This document shows, piece after piece, positions 46,961 to 59,720 of a stretch of 64,000 nucleotides of DNA. Origin of the DNA: Syngnathus acus (Eukaryota; Chordata; Actinopteri; Syngnathiformes; Syngnathidae); NCBI RefSeq assembly GCF_901709675.1, contig NC_051095.1, positions 7,097,956-7,161,955 of the forward strand. The letters run 5' to 3'. The first letter of the stretch is position 1, and each line of letters starts with the position of its first letter. The notes below the pieces were generated by a model. The model did not search any database and had not been told where the DNA came from. It saw only the letters and a list, made by a program, of their open reading frames with translations. The translations under genes were made by a program, and so were the position numbers.

Positions 46961-48769
46961 CAAATAGACATTCACATCTCAAATAATGACTCCATATTTT
47001 TTTCCCCAAAAAACAAGTATTATAGCGTTTACAGCAATTACAACAAAAATGTATTCAAACGTGTAAGGACATTTAAAAGATGTGGAAACTGGCACCTCAC
47101 CTCCTAATAAAGTACAATTTAAAAAAAAAAGTGACATTCATCCTCTGTAAAATCTTTTCCAAGAAAATCGCTCTCAGGGCCTTGTAGATTGTCTCAGTCA
47201 GCTGTCACCTTGGCCGTTAAAACAAAATGATAGACTGGAGCAGAATACAACGCAGCTTTTGATTGACAGGGTGCCGACACGGACCAAGTCCTGGTGGATC
47301 TGGACCAGCGACCTCAGTCTTCTCCAGTCAGTCACGTCAAGAAGAACCTTGACTGACTTGATGATTCAACCGACGTTTCCAGTAAAGCACAGAAGCGCTG
47401 CACCACTGCTAGCTTACACACGAGCTAACAAACGCTTGAATGAAGCTGCAAATCACGTTTCACCTTTGTTCCAAAATTCATTTTCAGTTTTATATTTTAG
47501 AAGCTGGTCAAAACAGGCTTTTTCCACACATGTTAAAATTCTGTTGTTGTTTTTTTATGGCAAGCATGAAACATTTTCCTTTTGGTGGCATTCCATCTGC
47601 TTGACTTTATTAAGGATGTCAAGAGTGATTGTATCAGGGTCAGGGTCACTTCCTTTTCATTCTTTCATCTTCTCGTCAGTATCATCTGCATGCAGGAGAG
47701 GGAGGAAAATAAAACAGGAAAGGGCCATCCAACATCGAGGTGATGATGCAAGCGGGAGGCAAGACGAGCACTAGCTGAGCGCTAGATGCCGTTAGCGATC
47801 CAGCAACAGGAAGGCAAACCCTGTGAGGGTTCAGGTGGGGAGCCCCGGCCTGGCCTGGGGAGTTAGGAGGTGGATTTCTTCATGTTCTACTTTTTCTTCT
47901 TCTCCGTGGGGTGTCGTGACACTGTTGCTGCTTCCTTCTCCTGTCAAAACCGACCACCCGAGGACAAGATGAGCCATCAAAGACCACAAGGAGTGTGTCT
48001 GAGTGCTTCTGTTGTACATTATACAACAAACCAAAAATAACGCCAAGGATTCTATTGATTTATCCTTGGTTATTTCTCAGGTTTCAAAAATGGTTAGTGT
48101 TGATTTGAACTAATATAATCATATAACCCTTGATTTGATTTCTCAGCGGGTAATTGCTTTTGAACTATTTAGCACGAAGGCTTATTTCGGGTCTTAAGGT
48201 CAAAGTTGAACAGCTAATCAGTGATGATCCTTCTGTCACAGGAGCCACTTTGATCATTCATGTGTTCTCTTCAACTTGCTGGTCTTACATCATCATCTTG
48301 TCTTACCTGGTCTTCTCCTCATCCTCCTCTTTTTCATCCTCTTCTTCTTCTTCTTCTTCATTGAACACGTAAGGGGAAAAAAAACACAAGGCAGCTTTCT
48401 TTTTATCTCGTGACACTTGAAAGAGAATCCATGTAAAATTTAACAGCCCTTCTCCGCCAGCAGAAGCGATCTGTTTGCAATGGTTGAGGGAGGGGGGGGT
48501 AGCTGCTGGTATGCGGAAGGATGAGGAGGTTGAAGATGTGGGTGAGGAGAAGAAGGGCAACAGGTGAGCCTGAGACACATTTGATGATGTCATCGTAGCA
48601 ACTTTGCTGGAGTTAGGCAGCCAATCGCAAAATGAAGAGTAAGGGCGGTATTGTTGCAAAGCATGATGGGAGTTGTTGTTCTTTGGTGGGTATGATGGAC
48701 AAATAGAGAAGTCAAACTAGAGCTTAACTGAAGTGTGATCGTTGGCTTGTGTGTTTTTAACATACAAAC
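46961..48769. other. Mostly unique sequence; TTC/TCC tract
   Basis: A pyrimidine-rich (TTC)n/(TCC)n tract lies at about 48310-48362, and a G run near 48490. A 171-codon frame at 47259-47774 has no recognisable domain and no coding-like composition. No exon was supported. Confidence 0.35.
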
Positions 48770-49160
48770 TTAACTCTTGTTGGTAACTCTAGCCTGGTCT
48801 TGAAACCCTAACTTTGCTTTAAGGTTCCAATTCAAACACTAAAACTGCTTTCAAACCTTAATTTGAAACTAACCCCGATAATAAGCCTTGCTGAAAACCT
48901 AACCTTGGCTTGAACTTAAAAGTCTTTTTTGAAATGTTGAGAATCAAATTTCAAGCCTTATGTTGCAACACTTGTTTGAAGCACAAAACCCTGTCTTGAA
49001 ACTTCTGCCTTGAACTCCTACTTTGAAACCTCAAACCTTGTTTGAAATCTTTATTTCAAATTAAAACCTTTAACCCTTTGATTGAAACATGACATCAGAT
49101 TGGAATCAATTTTTCATAACCTAACCCTGACTTGAAACCTTAATCCTGAACCTCAGCTTC
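48770..49160 (+). repeat. Degenerate minisatellite 'aaccctgacttgaaacc' (second block)
   Basis: 'cttgaaaccctaactttg', 'tttcaaaccttaatttgaaa', 'gaaaacctaaccttggcttg', 'aaaaccctgtcttgaaact' and 'aacctaaccctgacttgaaa' define the same family as 43500-43760 in the same orientation. Confidence 0.7.
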
Positions 49161-50164
49161 GATTGATGTGTTTATTTCTGCGTCTGTTTCCATCAGAAGT
49201 TATTAATTACATTTTAGTTCATATCAACAACAACAACAAAAAAAAACTTTTAAATTCTGAACAGGTTGAAAAAGGTTGAGCTAATTTAATCAAAATGGTT
49301 TTTTTTCCTCCCTCTTGTTTGTTTACTCTGCTAACTTTTCATCAGTTTCTTGAAGAGCACTCACAGCGATGCCCGGTCAATTATGCATATTGCATATTAA
49401 TACTTCATATGGCGAAAAAGAAAAAAGGAAGAGCTGTACTGCATTTCTCCCGAAACATGCCCAAAAGCACAATTTTTTTTTATTGCCTTTAATTATTTGA
49501 TTCAGTGATGCTCTAAATTATTATATTATATGAAATTGTTATGTATTATCTTTAAATTGTCCCCTCGGGAAGAAACGGGACTTATTGGACCTCTTCAAAT
49601 TGTGGCTTTTACTTCAGGACTTTCCTTTTCTTTCCGAGCCACATGACTCAGAGGCTTTTGCCGAAAAGGATGCTAGGAAACAAAAATACTTCGGAAAGGT
49701 GCCTGCAACATTTGAACAGACAGTAACTGCTCAAACGAGTGAAGTCCTCAACAAATAACAAGATTCACTTCACTCTTTCCAACATTGTCGTTTCAAACGT
49801 TCCCTAGGGACACTGACTTCTGCATTATTCAAGTAATTTTTGCAAAGGGAAAATGTTTGAGGTTCTCTTGTATTGAATTTGATTTGTCATTTGAGAAATC
49901 AGTCGGCGCAAATGAGTCCGATTGGTCTCTGGATGTGAAATATGGGCTTTATTTGAATGTTTTGTGTCAATGGAAGCAGAGTCGCAACAGATGTTTACGC
50001 TTGTTTCAATCTAATTGTAAATCTCACTGGCATGAAAGACCAGACAAAATACATCATTGCGGTTGCCACGGCGACACGAAAAACAAGTGCTGCTGATAGA
50101 CTCGGGTATGCAGTTGTAATTTTACTGGATTGTTTTTTTGGGAGTGTATATGGCTACGAACTTG
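49161..50164. other. Unique sequence
   Basis: No element or exon was supported. It contains A-rich and T-rich runs near 49240, 49300 and 49472. Confidence 0.35.
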
Positions 50165-50510
50165 GGTTCATATTGAAACCCAAACTTGAAATTTGAATTT
50201 GAAACCCTAAACCAGATTTGAAACTTGAATTTCAAACTGTAGACATTGCTTCTAACACATATGAGAAACCCTAACCGTGGCTCAAAACTCAAATGGGAAA
50301 CCGTAACATTGGCATCAAAAGTTAACATTTTGTTTAAAACCGTAATCCAGACTTGAAACCGATTTTAAATGCCCAACGTTGGCTAGAAATTCTAGTTTGG
50401 ATTCTAAATGTGAAACCCAAATCCACAAATCTTTTTTTCAAGAACTATGAGCCAAGTTTGAAACCTTAATTTTCAAACCTAACCCTGCCTTAACACCCAC
50501 CCAAATTAAA
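50165..50510 (+). repeat. Degenerate minisatellite 'aaccctgacttgaaacc' (third block)
   Basis: 'ttgaaacccaaacttgaaat', 'gaaaccctaaaccagatttg', 'gagaaaccctaaccgtggct', 'aaccgtaatccagacttgaa' and 'aaaccttaattttcaaac'. A smaller block follows at about 51080-51230 ('gaaaccataactgtaattta', 'aaactcaatttctgacc'). Confidence 0.7.
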
Positions 50511-53029
50511 GTGTGAACAAACAGCTGCTGCTTGAACTTGTTATAAATCTAATTGTACATCTCCCAGACATGAAGGTCCAGATGAAACACAACACTGCTC
50601 TTGCCACGACAAAAATTGAAAAACAAGGTTGGATGGTAGACTCAGGGCAGCTGTTATTCTTATCCAAAAGTCGGCGTAATTACCCCGGCAACGGCTAACC
50701 AAATTGTCCGGGCTGGGCCGGCCAATTAGGTGCGGGCGGAGCGGCTAATGGAGAGCCAATTACACAGACCTTCTCCCCATTAGCCTCCATTTGCAGCCAG
50801 GAAATTTAGTGGCGGCGTATGGACCGGCCGTGACGTCCAAATCAGATTAGCGTTCACAGAGCACTCAGACGCGGCACGAGTTGTCCTCATCTCAGACGCG
50901 GGCGTGGCTGTCCTCGACCGTCTCATCGCTAAAAGCAAAAATAAAAGCCCTGCTTTTCCAAATAAGGCGCTGGAGATGTGAGAAGTGATAAACAGTGGTG
51001 ACCTCACTCCAAGTGGACATATGATGTCTTTATGACACAACACACAAGAGTTTCGGGGGAAAAAAGTTTCTTTGATTTTGCAATCCTTACTTTGGTTTTA
51101 AACTACATTTTTTGAAACCATAACTGTAATTTAGAACTAAACTCAATTTCTGACCAATTTGACACCCTCAACATTTGTTTGATGTACCAATTCTGGCTTT
51201 AAACATTAACTTTAAGATTAGTCAGGCAAAACTATAAAAAGTCAACTCTTGTTTTGCGGACTTTCCTGTATAGCGTACGGGTTTTAGTGTGGGTTTGACT
51301 GTGCCCTATGTGTGTGTGTGTTTTGGTGAGCGTGAGAATTCCCTCAGTTGTTGCATTAATAATGAGCAAGAGTAGCAGATTAAAAATGGAGGCGAGCCGA
51401 GGAAAAGGCGTCTTCACCACAGGTGGAGAGAGGCTGAATATAAAACACTGGCATGTGTAAACACACTCACGCACATACGGGCACGATTTTAATAGAAAGC
51501 AGCTGGACAAATATGAAGGCAAGTTTATCTTGGAAAGACCCCTGGAAATGATTTTAAAATGGCAGCTTGAAACCAAACCGCCAGATTCTCTGTGTAGTTG
51601 TTTGTGGTTGCATTCTTAATATACAGTAAATGGAATGGAATGGATTCGGGGGGGCTTCATTTTAAAAATGTTAACTATTCAACCCACACGCAATGAGAAA
51701 AACCACAATGTACTATATAGCATCGTCCGATTCTGTAGTATGCTAGGATCAAATTTATTAACAATAAAAAAAATCTAGAGGAGGAGTCACCAATCTTTCA
51801 GAAATTGCAGTGCTCTACTTCTTGGGTACCGAATTAACAGTTTGATACACACTTCAAATCAAATTACATTGAAGAATATTATTTTTTGTTACCATTGTTA
51901 ATAAATGATTACATGTTTTCATTGACTGAAATACATTTCTATAAATCCCTACCAGTCTTTACATTTGTACATGTATTTTATTGACATTTTTGGTCGACAG
52001 CAAATCGTAAAATGGCCGCCCCTGGGATGAATAAAAACAGGTGAATTTTGATTGTTTAATTAATATCCCACTAACAAAATACTAATCAGTACACTGTATT
52101 TCGACTAACTGTGAAAGTCAACGTTTTTGGGTTGACTTGCACTTTAATAAGGTAACAAATGTAAGGTTGCAGCAGTTGTGAAGTCATCGATACGTTTTTC
52201 GCAGGCAGGATGAAGAAGAATGATGTCACAGTGAATAGCACCATGTTCCCTGTTTCCTCCCACAGTTCAGTGAGCACGGGTGGGGAGTCACTAGCCTGAT
52301 GGAGTGACAATTTAAAGAAGCGCTGCTCGTAAAGGGTTGTTTCTTTAAAATGAAGATTGTGTTGTCGGCCACCGCGTCGCATCCCGGCAGTCTTTTCTGC
52401 TGGCCTAGCACTCTCGTTTATGTCGTGCCCCGATTGGTGATTTAAGTTTTGACAACAGACATCTGCATATTCTGCTGACGTAACATTTTTATTTGCTTAA
52501 GACTGTGTGTGTGTGTTTAATAACTAACTATTGACTTGTCGAGGAGCCACGGTCCTTGAAAGTATTTATGACCCTCTTGGCAGCTCAGCGGCATTTCTTT
52601 GCTGTCGAAGCGGAACGGCTTGCGCAACGACTCCCACCTTCAGTTCACTGCGCCGTTTCCCCTGTATTGGCGCCTCGGATCCATACGAAAGAAAAACTCG
52701 TCTGCTTCAAAAGTATCGAATGAAAAGCCGAGACAAAGCGTAAGCTCAGCTCGGAGGAGATGAAGTCAACTGGGGGAGAAACTAACGCGTGTGGGTTTTG
52801 TTATTCAAGGTAAACAGCAGCTGAAATCAATGCTATGTTTTGGCAACAGGACAAAGAGTCGTCTTGGAGGACATCTGAAAATGTAAAAGATGACTCTAAA
52901 TTGCCACTTTAAAGTAAAATAAAACTTTTTTTTTGCCTGTTTTAGTTTTACTTTTTGTGAATGTCATGATAGACATTCTTGCCAAATTTCATGTCAGCTT
53001 TGGGGGGCCTTATTGTCAAAAACAAATCA
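50511..53029. other. Mostly unique; candidate conserved non-coding DNA
   Basis: The interval 50670-50860 is GC-rich and non-repetitive ('cgtaattaccccggcaacgg', 'gagccaattacacagacc', 'cattagcctccatttgcag'). It is the strongest-looking candidate regulatory stretch here by composition. The remainder is AT-rich without a feature. Confidence 0.35.
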
Positions 53030-53545
53030 TTCACAATTTAAGAGTTTAATTCTAGAGATCTATTCCAGATCCAGACAACCTAATTAACCTAAAAAGAACT
53101 GTTTTAAACCAAATTAAATGACTGACTTCTGGTGTCTATTTGGGTATGGATTCTTGGCTCATTTTTGTGGTTCTACTCATGACAGACATACCTATCAAAT
53201 TCTTTGGTTCTGAGTCAAACGGGCTTGGGGGCTAAAAATCATCGCCGAAATTGTGGGGCAAAGGTATCTGGAAATTAAGCTTGCAATGGCTCCATTAAAC
53301 AATAATGGCAAACTCCCCAAAATTTCCAAGTATTTGCTTCTAGAGACTTTTTGGTGAATCTACGTAGACTGCCTACCGAATTTCATGTTGGCAAGGATAT
53401 CTGGAAATTATTCTTAATATGGCTGCTATGACTTCCTCTGTTTTTGGGCATGACGTTTTTGTGGTTCATCTCACAGTAGACATGCTCACAAAATTTCATG
53501 CAATGAGTCAAACTGGCTGTGGAGACTTATTATTATTAAAAAAAA
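53030..53545. repeat. Degenerate repeat 'gacttcctgtgtc...gtggttctactcatgacagacat'
   Basis: Three diverged units can be read: 'gtgaatgtcatgatagacat' (leading edge, 52958), 'gtggttctactcatgacaga' (53178) and 'gtggttcatctcacagtaga' (53460). Each is followed by a phrase like 'caaatttcatg...gagtcaaac'. The spacing of about 160-280 nt shows a partly tandem structure. The family also occurs at 2640-3080, 45790-45880 and 55310-55740. Confidence 0.65.
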
Positions 53546-55309
53546 TAATAATTATTTTGCATCTTGGCGTTTCCCCTCTATCTGGTATAGAAGGTTGAGA
53601 TTTGGTAGGCCAAAATCTTAAAATTAAAATGCCAGATTTTCTTTCATATTACGCATCGAGTTGAGCTGTGAGGACTGAATTTGAATGAAATCCGTGAGGA
53701 GCGATTTGGATCACGTTGCCAGTCCAATACTCGATGGTGTGAAAGCAGTCTGAGATTTAACGACTTCAAGGGGCTCGACTTGAGTTAATTATGTGGATGA
53801 TTTACTACTTTTTATTGCCACGCTGCACTAGCTTATCGACTGCACTGACTAAGCAATAAGAGAGTACTTTGCAACAACATCCCAGCACACTTTGACTGCG
53901 TCATAAATAAGAGTGACTCATCAAGTGTTGTGTTGACTAACCTTGAGGATGTGCTGAAAAATCCTGCTTTTTAGGGTTATTCTGAGAAACCTTTTAGAAC
54001 ACAGAGAACAGACAGAGACGTTATCGATCTGAGTTTTAGTGGAAGTGGAAATGTTATCTAGGTTCGTGTTGATATACGTTTCGACAAAAGCGACGCATTC
54101 CCAAGAGGAAGTGGTTAATTTCATATTATCTGTCGTATTACTTGTTTGTTTGTTTATTTGTTTAATTCTCGGCTCTGGAAGTTGATACAATGTAATATTG
54201 GGAAAAACCTGCTAGAAAAAAAAACTATTTCAAAGACGCGTTTGATAACAGGGGGAAGACAGCAAATCCCAGAAGGAAAGACAAACAAAAAGCAAAACTT
54301 GCTTTAAATAATTCAATTGTTATGTGCTTTTTCTTTAAGCAAATAAAATTACATTAAAATTGGATTTAAAAAAAAAAAAACTAACAAGAAGTCTTTCAAG
54401 CGGAAAAAGAATTTCAAGTGATGCAGTAGAAAGCCTGAAGCAGCATAGTGCACAAAGCAGATTGTTTGGAATAATGACAATGAAAAAAAGTAAACAGAAT
54501 ACAAGTACGCAATATAAAAAATATATATAGAGCAACATTTTTAGAATAAGATAAAGACAAAGCAGATCAGGAGTCTATGAATGACCATAAACCCTACTCT
54601 GATGTAAACAGACAAAAAGTCATGACAGAAGATGAAAGGTGGACGGGAAGGACATCCAGAAGGTTACGCAGGTGTAAATAGTGGCGTCCAACTTAGTTGG
54701 CAACCACAAACAACAATCCCCCCATGTGCGGTAATACGGCTGTTGACGGTTGCAGACATGACCTACAACAGATGCACAGCCTAATTCACCCCGCGGACCT
54801 CTAATGGAGACAAATGGACGAGGCAGCCGGCGACAGAAGGTGCCGCGCATCTATATTCATCCATGTTTACGCCAAAAAAGAGACTTTTTACCAGGAAGCC
54901 TTTCTTGCTCACTTGGCGCCGCAGTGGGAAGTTGACACCTGCCCTGCCAATCTGAAGCACAATTCCCAGCATGTTGACGGTGGAGAGATTTGATTATTTT
55001 GACCGTGTTGGATGGGAAAAGTCAACGAAAACAAAGTCATCCACACAGGGACTAAAGAAAATTGCACGAAATTAACTGGAAGTGACTGTTTGAAAAGGTA
55101 TGACTCCCACTGTTCATTGCAGGTGTACACAAAGCGGTAGCAAATGTCATCCAATTTGAAGTACCTCCAAAAGGTTTGTGAAGACATCACATCGTCAATA
55201 TCTGACCTTGTGCAGTTGAGTCATTAAACGTTACCAACCTCCTATATCCGCACATAAGAGTTGAGAATCAAATTTTTCTTTAAGAGGAGTTTGCATCACT
55301 AAAAATAGT
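53546..55309. other. Unique sequence
   Basis: A TTTG-type tract lies at about 54145-54165, and A-rich runs near 54216 and 54369. No exon was supported. Confidence 0.35.
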
Positions 55310-55740
55310 CAAAATCAATCACAGATGGTTTCTTCAAAACAAGATGGACGCCTATGTCTCTGTATGCAGAGCTTTTTGTGAGTCTACTCATGATAAACAC
55401 GCCGACTAAATTTCATGCTTCTCAGTCAAACTGGACTCATGGGCTCAATTTCCCCCCCAAAAAACCCCAAGGGGTCCTTCAAGTACCTTTTCAAGCGATA
55501 CTTCTTGAGACCTTTTAGTAGGTCCATTCTTGATAGACATGTCAGCAGTCGACTCAGTGGAAATGGCTAAAGGAGCTGAAGTTTCTAAACGTATTCCAGG
55601 AGGAGGGATTGCAGGTAATGGGCTGCCTCAAACCAGAAAGAACTCTTCTGTGTCTTTTCAGGCATGCCTTTTTGGTGGGTCTAATCATATAGATGAGTCC
55701 ACCAAATTCCTGGTTGTTAAATGAAACAGGCATCAGAGGC
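55310..55740. repeat. Degenerate repeat 'gtgagtctactcatgataaacac' (second cluster)
   Basis: 'gagctttttgtgagtctact' then 'catgataaacacgccgacta' and 'aatttcatgcttctcagtca'; 'ttttagtaggtccattcttg' then 'atagacatg'; 'cttctgtgtcttttcaggca' then 'tttggtgggtctaatcata'. These match the order of phrases in 53030-53545. Words like 'aaaatggccaaaatgacccg' near 56858 may be a further relic. Confidence 0.6.
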
Positions 55741-57148
55741 TGAATTTTCAAAGATTCCCGCACGTACCGAGGTGGCCTTTTAAATCACAGGTTCACACTT
55801 TCATTGGATTTAATAATGATCCCTATCAAGAAGCACATTATTATGATCATCTCTCTTCAGACGAGTGCATTCTGGTGACTGTCGTCCCTCGAGCAGGCTC
55901 TTCATCTCGCGGAGGATTCCCTCGTCAAGTGTGCAGAGTCTCCCCGCCGTAAAACTTGATCATTCCCCACATTTACATTTAGAGGAGGGCAGGTTAAGCG
56001 AAAGAGCTCCAAGACCGAGGACGCGACGCTTAACGCGAACTCCATCGGACTCAGTTGGGAATCGTAACCTCGCCGGTGAATTACAGAAATGTCCTTTTGA
56101 CACTTTTTACGGCCTTTTCACTTCACTGCCTCATCCTCGCGGGAATGCTTCTGCAAAGTCATGCAAACGATGCAGGACAAAGAAGTTTCAGATGTTCCTT
56201 GGTCAGGATTCTCAGGTTTTGTGGTTTGACGTTCAAATTGTCATTTGCCCGCAGTTTAAATAAGCATCTTAGCTAAGATGAAGAATACTAAAAGCCTATG
56301 CTGTGATTTATGTGAGGTGATACTCTGCTGAGTTAGCATGAATAGAAGACCCATTAGCCAGGTGCTAATTAGCACTATCACAGAAAACAACTTTTACTTC
56401 ACGGGTGGATGTGAGATGTTTTGTTGTTGGTTTTTTTTACTCCTTAACACCGAAGAGTGCCTTTGATTGAGGCTAATTTAAGATCTTAGCGTAAATAACA
56501 TCCTCAAATGAAAATGACAAGCGTCCAGAGACAAGAGCTAAACGCCTCCGCCTGAAACGAGATGATTAACATGCCCATAAATGGAGGATCAGAAGCGCAT
56601 CTGAGACTAACAAGCTCTCTCGGCTTGTTATTGATCCAGCCTCAATCGATCCGACTCAAATCAGAGCGGACGGGAGCTGATCAGACTAATTACGTTAGCA
56701 TCATGCATTCATTTGCTTCATTATTGAATTGCTTCCAATGCAAGGCTCACCTGTTTTGTTCCCCCTCCCCCCCACCCGTTTCTTAAAGAACTGGGAATTT
56801 ACGACAAGTACGATCATTAGAAGAACTGCTGATGTTTTGACACTTTCGTCTTTAATAAAATGGCCAAAATGACCCGAAAATTACCACCAAAAAGGCAAAG
56901 TATTTCCAAGCTGAAATCAACATGAGTGCAACTGGATTTCTGGGTTTTGTGCGTGTGTGTGATAGATGATAGAAATGACTATCAAATGTCAAGCTGATGA
57001 GGGAAACTGACTTCAGGGGGCTGTATTTTCAAACTCAACTCATTAGAGTCTTGTGCTTTTGGCAACTGATCAAATGTTGCCACCATTCTCTGCCCATTTA
57101 GTAATGAAAGATGTAAGATGTAATTTAGTGGCACTCGTCTGTCTCGTA
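55741..57148. other. Unique sequence; candidate conserved non-coding segment
   Basis: The interval 56450-56760 ('aacgagatgattaacatgcc', 'gactaattacgttagcatca', 'tcattattgaattgcttcc') is non-repetitive and looks regulatory. An open frame at 55865-56263 (132 codons) has no recognisable domain and a random-like composition. Confidence 0.35.
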
Positions 57149-57385
57149 TATCCATCCATTTTCTGAATCAATTGTCCTCACGAGGGTCGCGGGGATGCTA
57201 GAGCCCATCCCAGGCAGTGAACTGGTTGCCAGCCAATCGCATGACACGCAGAGACCAATATCCATTTTTTTGGGATGTGAGAGGAAACCGGAGGACCCGG
57301 ACTAAACCCACGCAGGGACGGGGAGAACATAACTCCACACAAAAAGGCTGTAGCCGGAATTGAACCTCTGTTGTTCCTCCCGTCT
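57149..57385 (-). repeat. tRNA-derived SINE, degraded copy
   Basis: On the plus strand: 'tccatccattttctgaatca', 'gagggtcgcggggatgctag', 'agcccatcccaggcagtgaa', 'ggttgccagccaatcgcatg', 'tttttgggatgtgagaggaa', 'cacgcagggacggggagaac'. These are reverse-complement landmarks of the family. The stretch between 'gagacc' and 'tttttggg' is shortened. The B box is altered ('ggaattgaacctc'). Confidence 0.85.
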
Positions 57386-59569
57386 GGTACGCAAGGTTCA
57401 AATTTGTTAACAATTGGACAAAATTTCTAGGATGACTGATAATTGTGGAAATGAGTGCGTGAGTACGTGAGAGCCGAAAGGAAACAATTTCAAGAGGACT
57501 CCCGCACTGCATACGTGGGGTTTCATAATAATTTTCCCTGATAGTGAAACTTGGGAGCAGCTGCTTCCCAGTAGACAGAAGCGCCACACGTAAATATCAT
57601 TCAATAGAGCTTTCTGTTAAAATATGATCCTCCCTTTCATTCCCATCTTCATCGCGCTCGTCATCTGTGCTCATGCCAGCCTCACCTGTGCTTCAATTGA
57701 AATTTAAAATGTAAATGTGTTTTATTCGGCACGGAAAAACTCGTTGTGAGGTGAACGCGGGGCAACAACATCTCGCCAAATCATTTCCCTGACGCATTTA
57801 CATGCAAATTCGGTCCTCCGCCGCCACAATGGAGCTGGGCAAATCATTGTCTCATCACACAGAGATGGATTTCATCCCCCGGCATGAATCAGGGCCGTGC
57901 TGAATTCATATGCCGAGTGCTGCGAGCCAGACTCCTCGTCTTCCATCACGGGGGGTGCAGGTGGTAAGGGGGGGGGGGGGGAGGCAAACAGCCCCGGACC
58001 CTTTAGCATTTGCGCAAATGTCAGCGAAAAGGACAGATCTCAGGAAGTAGGTACAGAAAAGCGAAATGGGAGGGGGGGGAGAAGAAATGGGAAGAATCAC
58101 GGTGCCAGGTACCAAGTTCTGAAACAAGCCAGAGTTGAACGAAGACCAAGTAAAGCAATATCTTTGGACAATGGTGACTTTCCAGAGGATGTACAAGCAT
58201 CTTTTTTGTAGCATCTTGTTCCCTTCAATTTCCATCTTGTATGATACACGAATCCCCTCTTTACTCTGTGCCCTACTCTGTTTTAAAAAATATATAGCTG
58301 GACCACAGAATCCTTTTCCTAGCCATGTTTTTTTCTCAGGATTCTGGCTCAGTTGATGGTAAAGCAACGTTGCATTAGGGACAGCAGTAGCTTCATTGCC
58401 CGAGACACCACAGCCCTCGAAAAGAAATGGTAAATAGTATGCTTTAGCTCTTGATTCTTGGGCTATTCTGACCCACTAAACACCTGGAAAATGTTTAAAT
58501 TTGTGTCCAAATGTACTAGGTCTCCTTTAAACATGGCCCAGCGTGAGTCCAAACACATACAGACACCCGGTGTCACAAAATGTCTGCCATCTTTTGTTAC
58601 TCGAGATGACTTTTTGTAAGGAATATATTTCCCTGCATCTGCAGCCAGAGAGTGTCCTCCCGTTGAGACTCCCGCTTTAATATTCATCCGCCATGTCCCA
58701 GCAGGCCGAGCCGATACCTCCGGGCCTTCAAACCAGACAGGAGACAAGAGACAAAGAGGAGGAGGAGGGGGGGTGACGAAGGAAAGTGTAAAGGGTAGGA
58801 AGGAAGTGAAAAATACACCTTTTGACCATGACGTCACAAGAACTTACAGGTGGCAAAAGAGCACTAAGACAGGGCGGGGTCTTGCCCAAAACAATTTGAT
58901 GGTATGTCTCGTTATGCCACAACCAACAAACGTTTTTTTAAATCATTGTTTTTTTTAGTTCACGTATGGAGTGGTCAATCATCTTCCTTCCACCTGGAAG
59001 TAACCGAGCACTTATCATTGACAAACATGAGGAAAACGATTATCGGCTGAAAGCCGGAATACAAGATGGGAAGCGCTGTAATCGACTTTCTGGTGTAGTG
59101 ACCCTGACTCCGACCGGATGCCTGGCAGCTGATATCTACTTTTATTGAATAAAAATCCACCTGGAAATCGTCAGGTCAGACAGTTACGATTTTTTTTGCC
59201 CTCACTGTAGACACACCTCGAGCATGATCACAATATGACCAAATGATAGATTTTTCAAAGCGAGTTGGCTTTTCTTTTTTGTCTTTAAAACCTCTCCAAA
59301 ATCTCACCAAACAAGATCTATTGTTTTACTTCTCGACTCAAAATATTTTAAAGGCTTCTTAATAAATCATAACTCGTCAAAGATGGCACAAAACTGCTGA
59401 ACTGCAAACCACCATGGAGTACTTGTTCTGTACATCTATATGCAATTTTATGTTAGCTGTAGTTCATTGAATGTGTCTTAATGAAATGACCGTTGCATGT
59501 TAAATCCTCTTTTCTGTATGTTGGTATGTTGAAAGAATCTCTGTTTAACTGAAGGACTCAAAAACACGA
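57386..59569. other. Unique sequence; G runs
   Basis: G runs lie at about 57968-57981 and 58071-58079. The interval 57620-57900 is non-repetitive and includes a 27-codon frame beginning 57624 (MILPFIPIFIALVICAHASL...) whose hydrophobic start resembles a signal peptide; it ends after 'IEI' and has no donor, so it is not called. No exon was supported. Confidence 0.35.
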
Positions 59570-59720
59570 TTAATCACATCATTTTGGATGGGTGGGCGAA
59601 GATTAAATTGTCTGATGTTTACAAAAATGTTGTAATCGAAAAAGCCTGTGGTGAGTTTCATTGAAAACTAAATTGTCTTGACTATTGCAAAAGACAATTC
59701 AAGTGTACGTATGGCACAAA
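59570..59720 (-). repeat. Degenerate ~50-bp minisatellite fragment
   Basis: 'gtctgatgtttacaaaaatg', 'gaaaactaaattgtcttgac' and 'ttgcaaaagacaattc' are reverse-complement words of the unit 'tttgtaaacatcaaagacaa' + 'tttagtc' best seen at 61660-62170. Confidence 0.5.

Noticed and set aside
47259-47774. 171-codon plus-strand open frame, the longest in the window
   Set aside because: No similarity to a known protein by eye, random-like composition, and no gene context; about this length is expected by chance in 64 kb.
55865-56263. 132-codon plus-strand open frame
   Set aside because: Arg/Ser/Pro-rich random-like sequence without a domain or splice signals.
57624-57707. Short frame starting MILPFIPIFIALVICAHASL, resembling a signal peptide
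   Set aside because: Only 27 codons, without a donor site or downstream coding; hydrophobic pyrimidine-rich codons arise easily by chance.
57906-58367. 153-codon minus-strand open frame
   Set aside because: No domain is recognisable, and part of it crosses G/C homopolymer runs that give Pro-rich sequence.
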